The translations under genes were made by a program, and so were the position numbers. From Gammaproteobacteria bacterium (lineage in GTDB: Bacteria > Pseudomonadota > Gammaproteobacteria > Woeseiales > Woeseiaceae), in contig PBBK01000005.1 of assembly GCA_002717685.1 (NCBI GenBank), positions 39,708 through 49,606 on the forward strand: a stretch of 9,899 bases of DNA. The letters are read 5' to 3'. Every line of letters begins with the position of its first letter. Positions within the stretch are counted from its first letter, which is position 1. Positions 1-7,233 of this stretch are shown here, one piece after another. The notes below the pieces were generated by a model. It was not told the DNA's origin. It was given only the letters and a program-made list of their open reading frames with translations, and did no database searches.

Positions 1-29
1 CCCATCTGCTTGATTAGAAGTTTATAAAT

Positions 30-106
30 GGTGATGTAGCTCAGTTGGTTAGAGCATCGCACTCATAACGCGAAGGTCGGTGGTTCAAGTCCACCCATCA
101 CCACCA
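30..106 (+). tRNA. tRNA-Met (anticodon CAT)
   Basis: The cloverleaf folds by eye. The acceptor stem pairs GGTGATG (30-36) with CATCACC (96-102), followed by discriminator A103 and an encoded CCA (104-106). The D stem is GCTC/GAGC (39-42/52-55). The anticodon stem is 57-61/69-73 with loop CTCATAA (62-68), giving anticodon CAT at 64-66. The T stem is GGTGG/CCACC (79-83/91-95) with loop TTCAAGT. The fully paired first acceptor base pair argues against initiator tRNA. An elongator tRNA-Met is most likely; a lysidine-modified tRNA-Ile2 also has a CAT anticodon and cannot be excluded by eye. The pair closing the anticodon loop (A61/C69) is a mismatch. A run of seven T follows at 109-115. Confidence 0.93.
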
Positions 107-142
107 AATTTTTTTATAGTTATATGAGTTTTTATTGGAAAA

Positions 143-1417
143 CTACATTTTGTCTATTAGTTTATAGAACATGATTCCCAGTGAGACAAGAGGTTTCCTC
201 AAGGTGTAGGTACCTGGAATAGCGATTGGTTTTATATTGTTAAAAAGATCAAATCTTTCCATTGTTCCCGTGATCGTTTCAGCGATTATCTTGCCAGCAA
301 GATGGGTCATATTTACCCCATGACCGGAATAACCTTGGCTGTAAAAAATATTTGGAGCTAATTTCCCCAATTGTGGAACGCGGTTAATAGTCACACCAAT
401 AGTACCTCTCCAAGCAAAATCAACTCTTACATCAGCTAATTTTGGGTAAATTTTAGATAATTTTTTGCGGAGTTGCTTTTCTATGTACTCTTTATCATCG
501 CTAAAATACTTGATCCTTGACCCAAATAATAAGCGTTTATCTGCGGTAAGTCTAAAATATTCAAGAACATAATTGGGGTCACAGACAGCAAGATCTTTTG
601 GATTAATTTCTTCGATAATATTTTCTGGAAGAGGCTCCGTTGCAATGATAAAACTATTGACTGGTATAATGTAATTTCTTAATTTGGGATCCAATTGGTG
701 ATAGGCATTTCCTGCAATTAATATAATATCAGCAGTAATAGATCCATTTTCTGTTACAACAGTGGCCCTTTTATTTTTCTTAATTTCTAGTACAGGTGAT
801 TGCTCATAGATTTTAGTACCAAGAGATTCTGCAGCTTTAGCCTCACCAATACAAAGATTTAGAGAATGTACATGCCCATTACCCTGATTCAAAAAGCTTC
901 CGATGTATGCATTCGTGCCTATCAAATCCTTTGTTTCTTGATGTGTCAGTATTTTTGTTTGATGAGGAAAATTATATTTTTCCATTAGTTCTTTTTCTTG
1001 GTAAAAATCTTTTATATGCCTATTTTTTAAGGCAACATCCAAATAACCCCATTTTAGATCACAGTTTATTGAATATTTTTTTACACGTTTTTTAATAATG
1101 TCATTGCCTTCCCATCGCATATTCCAAATTACGGATTCAAATTCTTCTCCGTATTTCTTGAACATTTCTTCTTCACCTGAGAACCCTCCAATGATTTGCC
1201 CTCCATTGCGTCCAGATGCACCCCAGCCAACTCTATTGGCTTCTATTAAAGATACATCGTATCCTCGTTCAGCAAGACTTAAACTTGCTGCAACACCGGT
1301 AAATCCTGCACCAATCACGCATACGTCTGCTTTTTTACTTCCTTCTAATGGAGGATAGTTTGTTTTTGAATTAACCGAAGCGGCATAATATGAATTGATA
1401 TGTTCAAGTGGTTCCAT
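143..1417 (-). CDS. FAD-dependent amine oxidoreductase, PuuB/OrdL-like (DAO family)
   Basis: This 424-residue protein is a full-length member of the D-amino-acid oxidase (DAO) superfamily. It resembles gamma-glutamylputrescine oxidase PuuB, which oxidises the free amine of gamma-glutamylputrescine to an aldehyde with release of ammonia and H2O2. Visible motifs are SYYAAS near the N-terminus (9-14), the FAD-binding dinucleotide motif VIGAGFTG (34-41) ending in acidic E59, the family hallmark GASGRNGGQ (66-74), and a C-terminal QGYSGHGVNMTHLAGK segment typical of PuuB. No signal peptide is seen, so it should be cytoplasmic. Its ATG (1415-1417) overlaps the TAA stop of the upstream hydrolase gene by one base and has no clear Shine-Dalgarno, suggesting translational coupling. 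No gamma-glutamylputrescine synthetase or hydrolase gene is nearby, so the substrate could be another primary or secondary amine. The family is secure; the exact substrate is inferred. Confidence 0.9.
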   Translation of the reverse strand: MEPLEHINSYYAASVNSKTNYPPLEGSKKADVCVIGAGFTGVAASLSLAERGYDVSLIEANRVGWGASGRNGGQIIGGFSGEEEMFKKYGEEFESVIWNMRWEGNDIIKKRVKKYSINCDLKWGYLDVALKNRHIKDFYQEKELMEKYNFPHQTKILTHQETKDLIGTNAYIGSFLNQGNGHVHSLNLCIGEAKAAESLGTKIYEQSPVLEIKKNKRATVVTENGSITADIILIAGNAYHQLDPKLRNYIIPVNSFIIATEPLPENIIEEINPKDLAVCDPNYVLEYFRLTADKRLLFGSRIKYFSDDKEYIEKQLRKKLSKIYPKLADVRVDFAWRGTIGVTINRVPQLGKLAPNIFYSQGYSGHGVNMTHLAGKIIAETITGTMERFDLFNNIKPIAIPGTYTLRKPLVSLGIMFYKLIDKM

Positions 1418-2808
1418 TATTGGGAATTTCCAAAAACGTTATTTAATACTTCTCTTACTATTACTCTCATTTCACTGGCATCATGCCCATCGTTCTTTTT
1501 ATATCCTGTCCATACAGCAACTATATCTCGGGTTGGATTAATTAATAGACCTTGGCCGGCCCAGCCACCTTTAAAAAAGTCATCATTTTCATAGACTGCA
1601 TCCCATTGATAGACATTGTGTTTTACATCACTAACATTAAGAGGGGAAATAGCCATTATTCCAGGAACAGCTTCCGCGGATGCTGGTACCCCTTGAAAAT
1701 TAACTTTAGAGTAAAGATTTTGCATTAGCTTAGGATTACCCCCATTGAGAATGAGATCAATATGACTATTCGAAATAATTTGTTTATCACTTACGGTTTG
1801 GTAGCTAGGTGTAAATAATAAGCCTAACCTAACCATATCTCTCATTTTTGCTAGAAAACCCCCATGAGTAATAGCTATTCCATAGCGAGGAGCAATGTAA
1901 GAAGCATCAGATTCTGCACCGATGTGGTACCAAACTTCTTTACTTAAAGCGTCTTGGAAAGGCATATTAGTAATCTCTTCAACCAGCCAACCCAGTACGA
2001 ATGTATCTAGTCCTGAGTATGAAAATATTTCACCTTGAGGCACTTCTCTATCAATTTTCGTATTTATTACAAAATCATAAGGATTATCTTCTGCAGCTTC
2101 GGTCCTAAATCCATCGCCAATTGACATTGAATAGAGATAGTAACAGGACTCAAACGTTTCATAATTATCAGAACAATCAAGGCCGGAAGCCATATCTAAA
2201 ATATTTCTTATTGTAATGCCAGCATAACTAGAATCACTTAATTCTTTGATGTATGAGTCTATTGTTCGACTAACATCCACTTCTCCACGTTCTTCTAGGA
2301 TTCGCAAAACTGTAGCTGGCAAAATTTTAGATACTGACCAGTAAATCGGTTTTTCATGTTCTTGCATTCTAGGATAGCTCTCAAAAACAATCTTACCTTT
2401 ATGTGCGATTACAACCCCCATTACAGTGGATTGATCGCTTTCAATAAAAGACTCGAATGTCATTGATCCATTTGGTGTATTGATCTGGGAAATATTGATT
2501 TCATTCATCAAATTTTTTTCTAAAGGCTTCACTGGCCCATTTCTATATACATTAACTGTTGGGAAAATTTGATGAAGGTTTTTGTTATTCCATTTCATAT
2601 CTTCGCCGCTAACTGTCCACCAAATATTATCCTTTGGAAGTTTTCTTAATTGGCCTTGGATTTCTTCAACTGCCGATGAAGATATAAATTCATTTTTTGA
2701 ATAGGATATGTTTTGATCGCTATTCGATGCAGCATTTTTTTGCTGCTGACAAGCCACAAGAAACATTGTGAATGTTATTACAGAGATGATAATTTTATAT
2801 TTGGGCAT
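1417..2808 (-). CDS. Serine hydrolase lipoprotein, beta-lactamase/NylB-like fold
   Basis: This 463-residue protein starts with a short lysine-containing N-region, a hydrophobic core and the lipobox LVAC (17-20). It should therefore be a lipoprotein acylated at C20 and held on the periplasmic side of a membrane. The catalytic domain has the class C beta-lactamase/penicillin-binding layout: S158-x-x-K161 (SVSK), Y264-S-G, and a late WAG in GGWAGQG (414-420) in place of the KTG box. The stretch ITIRNILDMASGLD (198-211) and the HGGFLAKMRDMVRLG block (315-329) are typical of the 6-aminohexanoate-dimer hydrolase (NylB)/esterase branch, so amide or ester hydrolysis is more likely than beta-lactam resistance. 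The ATG follows an AGGGA ribosome-binding site. It is first in a two-gene unit with the PuuB-like oxidase, whose start overlaps its stop. The substrate is unknown. Confidence 0.88.
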   Translation of the reverse strand: MPKYKIIISVITFTMFLVACQQQKNAASNSDQNISYSKNEFISSSAVEEIQGQLRKLPKDNIWWTVSGEDMKWNNKNLHQIFPTVNVYRNGPVKPLEKNLMNEINISQINTPNGSMTFESFIESDQSTVMGVVIAHKGKIVFESYPRMQEHEKPIYWSVSKILPATVLRILEERGEVDVSRTIDSYIKELSDSSYAGITIRNILDMASGLDCSDNYETFESCYYLYSMSIGDGFRTEAAEDNPYDFVINTKIDREVPQGEIFSYSGLDTFVLGWLVEEITNMPFQDALSKEVWYHIGAESDASYIAPRYGIAITHGGFLAKMRDMVRLGLLFTPSYQTVSDKQIISNSHIDLILNGGNPKLMQNLYSKVNFQGVPASAEAVPGIMAISPLNVSDVKHNVYQWDAVYENDDFFKGGWAGQGLLINPTRDIVAVWTGYKKNDGHDASEMRVIVREVLNNVFGNSQ

Positions 2809-2875
2809 AATTTTCCCTAGATATTTTTGTAATTACGATTAGATGATTATTTTATGATTCAACTTAAAAATATAC

Positions 2876-2889
2876 TAGTTTATAAACTA
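2876..2889. promoter_or_regulatory. 14-bp perfect palindrome, possible operator
   Basis: TAGTTTATAAACTA is identical to its reverse complement. It lies roughly midway between two divergent genes, where a repressor could control both directions. Palindromes arise by chance more readily in AT-rich DNA, and no regulator gene is in the window, so the operator role is inferred. Confidence 0.4.
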
Positions 2890-2954
2890 ATTATTATTAG
2901 ACTATATAAGAACTTTTACTTGGTCTCTAGTATGATAAAAAAAACGCTCTAAGT

Positions 2955-2959
2955 AGGTG
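2955..2959 (+). promoter_or_regulatory. Ribosome-binding site supporting a TTG start
   Basis: AGGTG lies 5 bases before the TTG at 2965. An in-frame TAA at 2950-2952 rules out any longer version. The next in-frame ATG (3016) would cut into the first beta strand of the ferredoxin domain, so the TTG is the best start. Confidence 0.6.
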
Positions 2960-2964
2960 TACCT

Positions 2965-4998
2965 TTGAAACAAAGAGAAGCTAATAAAACAGATAATAAA
3001 GTCCGTGTTGTCTTTATGCCTTCTGGAAAAAGGGGGCATTTTCTGAAGGGAATGTCTGTGCTTAATGCTGCCCGCAATTTGGGTGTTGACATTGATTCTG
3101 TTTGCGGCGGTAGGGCAATTTGTGGCAGATGTCAGATAACTATTCCGGAAGGAGATTTCGCAAAACATAATATTCGATCAAGTAGCTTAAATGTATCGAA
3201 AATAAGTAAAGCAGAAAAAGAATTTAACAAAAGAATAGGGCTTCTAACAGGTAATCGTTTGGGTTGTCAGGCCACCCTGAAAGAAAATGTGGTTATCGAT
3301 GTCCCTATAAGCTCTCAAGTTCATCATCAAGTAATAAGAAAGCCTCACGAATCTCACGATATTGATATTAACCCAATTATTCGTGCCTATTATGTTGAGG
3401 TGGAGCAACCAGACATGCATAAAGGTGAAGGAGACCTATGCCGTCTACTTCAAGCATTGGAAAACGAATGGGGATTACAAAACCTAGTCTGTAAGTTACA
3501 TGTCATGCAGGCCTTACAAACTTCTTTGAGAGAAAGTGATTGGGCAGTAACGGTTGCTGTTCGTAAAGATTCTGAAATTATTGCTATTTGGCCTGGATTT
3601 AAGGAATCTTTATGGGGGATTGCTGTTGATGTTGGTTCAACGACTATAGCAGGACATCTTTGTGATCTTAAAACTGGAGAAGTTCTTGCTAGCGCGGGTC
3701 TTATGAATCCGCAAATTCGGTATGGCGAAGATTTAATGAGCCGCGTTTCATACATTATGATGAATGATAAGGGTGAGCTTGATTTAATCCGGGTAGTTCG
3801 CGAGGCAATTAATGACATTATCAGAGATCTCATTAAAAAAGCCGGTGGTCATCTTACAGATATTGTTGAAATGACTTTGGTTGGAAATCCCATTATGCAC
3901 CACCTTGTTCTTGGTATAAATCCTGTTGAATTAGGAACAGCGCCGTTTGCACTAGCAGTTGATAGCAGTGTTGAAATTTTAGCAAGTGATGTTGATTTAT
4001 TAATTCATCCAGGAGGGTATATTTACGCTTTACCCTGTATTGCTGGACATGTTGGGGCAGATGCATCAGCGGTTTTATTAGCTGAAGAACCTTACAACTC
4101 TAATAAAGTATCATTGATTGTTGACGTTGGAACTAATGCCGAGATTCTGCTCGGCAATTCTAAGCATATTCTCGCAGCTTCGAGCCCGACTGGGCCGGCA
4201 TTTGAAGGAGCACAAATTAGCTCCGGTCAGCGAGCTGCACCGGGAGCTATTGAAAGAGTTCGAATTGATAAAAAAACTCTCGAACCGAAATTTAAAGTAA
4301 TCGGTTGTGATTTGTGGTCGGATCATCCAGATTTTCTTAGTAATATACCGAAAGGTGGTGTTACCGGGATTTGTGGTTCAGGAATAATCGAGGTTGTTGC
4401 CGAACTTTTTCTTGCAGGAGTGGTTGATCAAGAAGGCAGGATTGTTAGTGGTGATAATAAAAAGTCAAAACGTATTCTTAAGGATGATAGAACTTTCTCC
4501 TATCTTTTATATAAAGGTTCACAATCGATAAAAATTACACAAAATGATATTCGTGCCATACAACTTGCAAAGGCAGCTCTTTACGCTGGCGTTAAGTTAT
4601 TAATGAAGAGATTGGGAGTAGAAAAAGTTGATCGGATTCGATTAGCTGGGGCATTTGGATCCCACATAGATGTTAAGTACGCTATGGTGTTAGGTTTAAT
4701 ACCTGATTGCGATATTAAAAATGTTTCTTCTGCCGGAAATGCTGCAGGGACGGGCGCGAGAGTAACACTACTTAATCGATCTTCTAGAAATCAAATAGAG
4801 GATCAGGTCAGAAAAGTTGAGAAAATAGAAACAGCAGTTGCTGATGATTTTCAGCAACAATTTGTAGATGCTATGTCAATTCCTCATAGTAAAGATTCTT
4901 TCCATAATCTTGCTAAAGAAATTGATTTGCCGCCAATACAAAAGAAACAAAAAATAGTGAGAAAGAGAAATAGAAAACGTAGTAAAAATAAAGAATAG
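2965..4998 (+). CDS. 2Fe-2S/ASKHA protein, RACo-type corrinoid activation protein (DUF4445 family)
   Basis: This 677-residue protein matches reductive activators of corrinoid proteins (RACo). These use ATP to drive electron transfer to an oxidised Co(II) corrinoid, restoring the Co(I) form needed for methyl transfer. Residues about 13-115 form a plant-type ferredoxin domain with cysteines C47, C53, C56 and C101 to hold a 2Fe-2S cluster. A linker follows, then an ASKHA-type ATPase fold at about 217-605 with phosphate motifs DVGSTTIAG (222-230) and DVGTNAEI (387-394), GICGSGI (468-474), and LAGAFGSHID/NAAGTGA near the end. The RamA type has C-terminal 4Fe-4S motifs; none are seen here. The last ~20 residues form a lysine/arginine-rich tail. 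It begins with TTG and is first in a plus-strand cluster, 14 bases before the next start region. No corrinoid-binding protein or methyltransferase is in the window, so its partner must be encoded elsewhere or its role differs. Confidence 0.87.
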   Translation: MKQREANKTDNKVRVVFMPSGKRGHFLKGMSVLNAARNLGVDIDSVCGGRAICGRCQITIPEGDFAKHNIRSSSLNVSKISKAEKEFNKRIGLLTGNRLGCQATLKENVVIDVPISSQVHHQVIRKPHESHDIDINPIIRAYYVEVEQPDMHKGEGDLCRLLQALENEWGLQNLVCKLHVMQALQTSLRESDWAVTVAVRKDSEIIAIWPGFKESLWGIAVDVGSTTIAGHLCDLKTGEVLASAGLMNPQIRYGEDLMSRVSYIMMNDKGELDLIRVVREAINDIIRDLIKKAGGHLTDIVEMTLVGNPIMHHLVLGINPVELGTAPFALAVDSSVEILASDVDLLIHPGGYIYALPCIAGHVGADASAVLLAEEPYNSNKVSLIVDVGTNAEILLGNSKHILAASSPTGPAFEGAQISSGQRAAPGAIERVRIDKKTLEPKFKVIGCDLWSDHPDFLSNIPKGGVTGICGSGIIEVVAELFLAGVVDQEGRIVSGDNKKSKRILKDDRTFSYLLYKGSQSIKITQNDIRAIQLAKAALYAGVKLLMKRLGVEKVDRIRLAGAFGSHIDVKYAMVLGLIPDCDIKNVSSAGNAAGTGARVTLLNRSSRNQIEDQVRKVEKIETAVADDFQQQFVDAMSIPHSKDSFHNLAKEIDLPPIQKKQKIVRKRNRKRSKNKE

Positions 4999-5031
4999 TT
5001 TGGAAGGGATAGATGAAATTAGATAATAATG

Positions 5032-5036
5032 AAGGA
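5032..5036 (+). promoter_or_regulatory. Ribosome-binding site favouring the inner ATG
   Basis: AAGGA sits 6 bases before the ATG at 5043. A second purine-rich site (GGAAGGG, 5002-5008) precedes an in-frame ATG at 5013, so both starts could be used. The inner site fits the family N-terminus better. Confidence 0.5.
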
Positions 5037-5042
5037 AGTATT

Positions 5043-5948
5043 ATGAAAATAAGGTTTGATGATCGTGTTGCTATAGTTACTGGCGCAGGGCAAGGTCTAG
5101 GTAGGAGTCATGCAATCTCTCTTGCAAAAAGGGGGGCGAAGGTTATTGTTAATGATCTTGGAGCGTCTGGCGGAGAATCTGTTAATGCAGAGAAAGTTGC
5201 TGAAGAAATTCGCAAGAATGGAGGCGAAGCTATCGCAAATGGTGCTAATGTTTCAAATTTTGATGAAATTCAGAATATGGTGTCCCAGGCAATGGATGCG
5301 TGGGGGAGAGTAGATATTCTTGTTAACAACGCCGGAATACTTCGTGATCGTACTTTTCTAAAGATGTCTACTGATGATATGAGGCAAGTCATTGATGTAC
5401 ATCTAATGGGCTCTATGTACTGCACTAAGGCAGTTTGGGAGATTATGCGCGAACAATCATATGGGCGAATAGTTTTTACCACCTCCAGTACAGGTCTTTA
5501 CGGTAATTTTGGTCAAACTAATTACGGTGCTGCAAAAATGGCTATGGTAGGCATGATGAACACTCTCCATCTAGAGGGTATAAAGTATGATATTCGAGTT
5601 AATTGCCTAGCTCCTGCAGCAGGTACAGCTATGACGGAGGGGTTATTCCCAGAACCAATTTTTGATTTATTGTCTCCAGAATCAGTTAGCCCTGGCGTTG
5701 TCTTTCTTTCGAGTAGTGATGCCCCTAGTAGAATAGTTCTGGCTGCAGGAGGGGGGAGTTTTGCAGTCTTCAAAGGTTTTGAGACCGAAGGCATTAATTT
5801 ACACCCAGATAGCCTTAATCCTGAAGGTGTTGCTAAAAATTGGCACGCAATTAGCAGCGAAGAGGGTATGAATGAATTACAAACTGGAGCGGAACAGACC
5901 GAGAAGTTTGCTAGACAGGCAGTGAAAAATTTAGGGATAAAATTGTGA
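5043..5948 (+). CDS. Short-chain dehydrogenase, (3R)-hydroxyacyl-CoA dehydrogenase type (HSD17B4-like)
   Basis: From the ATG at 5043 this is a 301-residue classical SDR. It resembles the N-terminal dehydrogenase domain of peroxisomal multifunctional enzyme 2 (HSD17B4), which oxidises (3R)-hydroxyacyl-CoA to 3-ketoacyl-CoA with NAD+. It begins RFDDRVAIVTGAGQGLGR, with the cofactor motif TGAGQGLG at 13-20 and VNDLG after strand 2. NNAGILRDRTF and the catalytic S148, Y161 and K165 in TTSSTGLYGNFGQTNYGAAK all follow the family pattern. Its length, longer than a minimal ~250-residue SDR, suits the HSD17B4 domain (about 300). An in-frame ATG at 5013 would add 10 residues (MKLDNNEGSI) that are not part of the fold. 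It sits directly before a thiolase, the next enzyme of beta-oxidation, supporting an acyl-CoA role. The natural chain length or substrate cannot be read from sequence. Confidence 0.9.
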   Translation: MKIRFDDRVAIVTGAGQGLGRSHAISLAKRGAKVIVNDLGASGGESVNAEKVAEEIRKNGGEAIANGANVSNFDEIQNMVSQAMDAWGRVDILVNNAGILRDRTFLKMSTDDMRQVIDVHLMGSMYCTKAVWEIMREQSYGRIVFTTSSTGLYGNFGQTNYGAAKMAMVGMMNTLHLEGIKYDIRVNCLAPAAGTAMTEGLFPEPIFDLLSPESVSPGVVFLSSSDAPSRIVLAAGGGSFAVFKGFETEGINLHPDSLNPEGVAKNWHAISSEEGMNELQTGAEQTEKFARQAVKNLGIKL

Positions 5949-5998
5949 TAAATAGAAAATTCGTTGTAACCCATTGGGTATTGCTTATAAATAGAAAA
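5948..5998 (+). repeat. 12-bp direct repeat flanking a small palindrome
   Basis: ATAAATAGAAAA occurs at 5948-5959 and again exactly at 5987-5998, 39 bases apart. Between the copies is the near-centred inverted repeat ACCCA-T-TGGGT (5969-5979). The arrangement fills nearly all of the 64-base gap between the dehydrogenase and thiolase genes. A one-base loop cannot form a normal RNA hairpin, so it is not an intrinsic terminator. Its function is unknown. Confidence 0.6.
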
Positions 5999-6012
5999 GT
6001 TGAGGAATAATT

Positions 6013-7200
6013 ATGCGTGAGGTAGTAATAGTTGATAGTGTAAGAACTGGATTAGCAAAATCTTTCAGAGGTGGTTTTAACCAAACTCGAGCTGACGATA
6101 TGACAGCTCATATCATTGACGCCTTAATGGACAGAAATCCAGGAGTAGATCCTCAAATTGTTGAGGACGTTATTCTAGGATGTGGCTACCCCGAGGGAGC
6201 TCAAGGAAATAATATTGCCAGAACTTCAGCAGTTTTATCAAAACTTCCTATTCAAACCGGAGGTACTACCGTGAATAGGTATTGTTCATCAGGGTTGCAA
6301 ACGATTGCTATGGCTGCAACCCAAATCCAGAGTGGTTTTACTGACTGCGTTATAGCCGGGGGCGTGGAATCCATTAGCACTTCTCATGGGCACATCAATA
6401 CATACATGTTTGAAAATGAAAAAATAGCGAAGGAAGTCCCAGGAATTTACCATGCCATGGGCACCACTGCTGAGACCGTTGCCAAAAGATACAATATAAG
6501 TCGGAAAAATCAGGATGAGTATGCTTTATCTAGTCAATTAAGATGTGCAGAAGCTCAGAATCAAGGTTTATTTGACGATGAGATTATTCCTATGAATACA
6601 ATGATGAAAGTTGTTAATAAAGAAACAGGTGAAGAATCTGAAGTAGAAACGGTTGTTGATAAGGACAATTGCAATCGGCCAGATACGACTATAGAGGGTC
6701 TTGCAGGATTAAATCCTGTTTTTGATCCTGAAGGCGGCTCTGTTACCGCTGGAAATTCTTCACAACTCTCAGATGGAGCGTCTGTCACGATGTTGATGAG
6801 TGAGGATAAAGCGAATGTACTGGGTCTTGAGTCTTTAGCTTATTTTAGAGGGTTTACAGTATCGGGTTGCGAACCCGATGAAATGGGTATTGGTCCCGTT
6901 TTTGCTATTCCAAAACTCTTAAAAATAGCCGGTTTAGAAGTCGATGACATAGATCTTTGGGAACTGAATGAAGCCTTTGCTTCTCAAGTTGTTTATATAC
7001 GAGATCAACTTAATCTGCCAACTGAGAAATTAAATGTTAACGGTGGCTCAATTGCAATTGGCCATCCTTTTGGTATGACTGGATCTAGACAAGTAGGTCA
7101 TTTAACTCGCGAACTCAAACGTAGAAAAATCAGATACGGAGTCGTAACCATGTGTGTAGGCGGAGGTATGGGGGCAGCTTCATTATTTGAGGTTGTCTAA
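6013..7200 (+). CDS. Thiolase, acetyl-CoA C-acyltransferase (3-ketoacyl-CoA thiolase)
   Basis: This 395-residue protein has the normal full length of a bacterial thiolase, which cleaves 3-ketoacyl-CoA with CoA to release acetyl-CoA, or runs in reverse as a condensing enzyme. The nucleophile is C91 in VNRYCSSGLQ. NEAF (319-322), H351 in GHPFGMTG and C381 in MCVGGGMG complete the catalytic set, and GGVES (116-120) and GNSSQLSDGA (248-257) are conserved family blocks. GAGGAA lies 5 bases before the ATG. Its position just after a (3R)-hydroxyacyl-CoA dehydrogenase gene points to the degradative direction. The degradative (FadA-like) type fits better than PhaA-like acetoacetyl-CoA thiolase because of the operon context, but the two cannot be separated with certainty by eye. 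Confidence 0.93.
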   Translation: MREVVIVDSVRTGLAKSFRGGFNQTRADDMTAHIIDALMDRNPGVDPQIVEDVILGCGYPEGAQGNNIARTSAVLSKLPIQTGGTTVNRYCSSGLQTIAMAATQIQSGFTDCVIAGGVESISTSHGHINTYMFENEKIAKEVPGIYHAMGTTAETVAKRYNISRKNQDEYALSSQLRCAEAQNQGLFDDEIIPMNTMMKVVNKETGEESEVETVVDKDNCNRPDTTIEGLAGLNPVFDPEGGSVTAGNSSQLSDGASVTMLMSEDKANVLGLESLAYFRGFTVSGCEPDEMGIGPVFAIPKLLKIAGLEVDDIDLWELNEAFASQVVYIRDQLNLPTEKLNVNGGSIAIGHPFGMTGSRQVGHLTRELKRRKIRYGVVTMCVGGGMGAASLFEVV

Positions 7201-7222
7201 ACTTAATCAGTTAATTAATTGT

Positions 7223-7227
7223 AGGTG
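7223..7227 (+). promoter_or_regulatory. Ribosome-binding site deciding the ATG at 7234
   Basis: AGGTG lies 6 bases before the ATG at 7234. It overlaps a possible GTG start at 7225, which would have no ribosome-binding site at a usable distance. The ATG therefore is the better start and gives the usual family N-terminus MRALVCKQFG. Confidence 0.65.
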
Positions 7228-7233
7228 TGTGCA

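Larger units (their letters stand above)
2809..2964. promoter_or_regulatory. Divergent AT-rich intergenic region
   Basis: This 156-bp region lies between the start codons of the minus-strand hydrolase/oxidase pair and the plus-strand operon, so it must hold promoters for both unless an upstream gene reads in. It is strongly AT-rich and contains a perfect palindrome at 2876-2889. A TATGAT hexamer at 2931-2936 could serve as a plus-strand -10 box, but no convincing -35 lies 16-18 bp upstream, so no promoter is assigned. No small open reading frame with a good ribosome-binding site was seen. Confidence 0.5.

Noticed and set aside
30..142. tRNA as an integration site for a mobile element
   Set aside because: No integrase gene and no second copy of the tRNA 3' end were seen in the window, and the neighbouring gene is metabolic.
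1417..2808. Serine hydrolase as an antibiotic beta-lactamase
   Set aside because: The third active-site box is WAG instead of KTG, and the surrounding blocks fit NylB/esterase-type hydrolases. There is no resistance or regulator context.
3450..3833. A 127-residue open frame on the minus strand
   Set aside because: It lies entirely within the RACo-like gene on the other strand and shows no protein family features.
5013..5042. Upstream ATG extending the dehydrogenase by 10 residues
   Set aside because: It has a usable ribosome-binding site, but the added residues are outside the SDR fold and the inner ATG has a well-spaced AAGGA. It is kept only as an alternative start.
5522..5974. A 150-residue open frame on the minus strand
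   Set aside because: It is antisense to the well-supported dehydrogenase gene, has no recognisable domain, and its composition follows the opposite-strand codons.
5969..5979. ACCCATTGGGT as a transcription terminator
   Set aside because: The loop would be one base and no T-run follows, so it cannot act as an intrinsic terminator.
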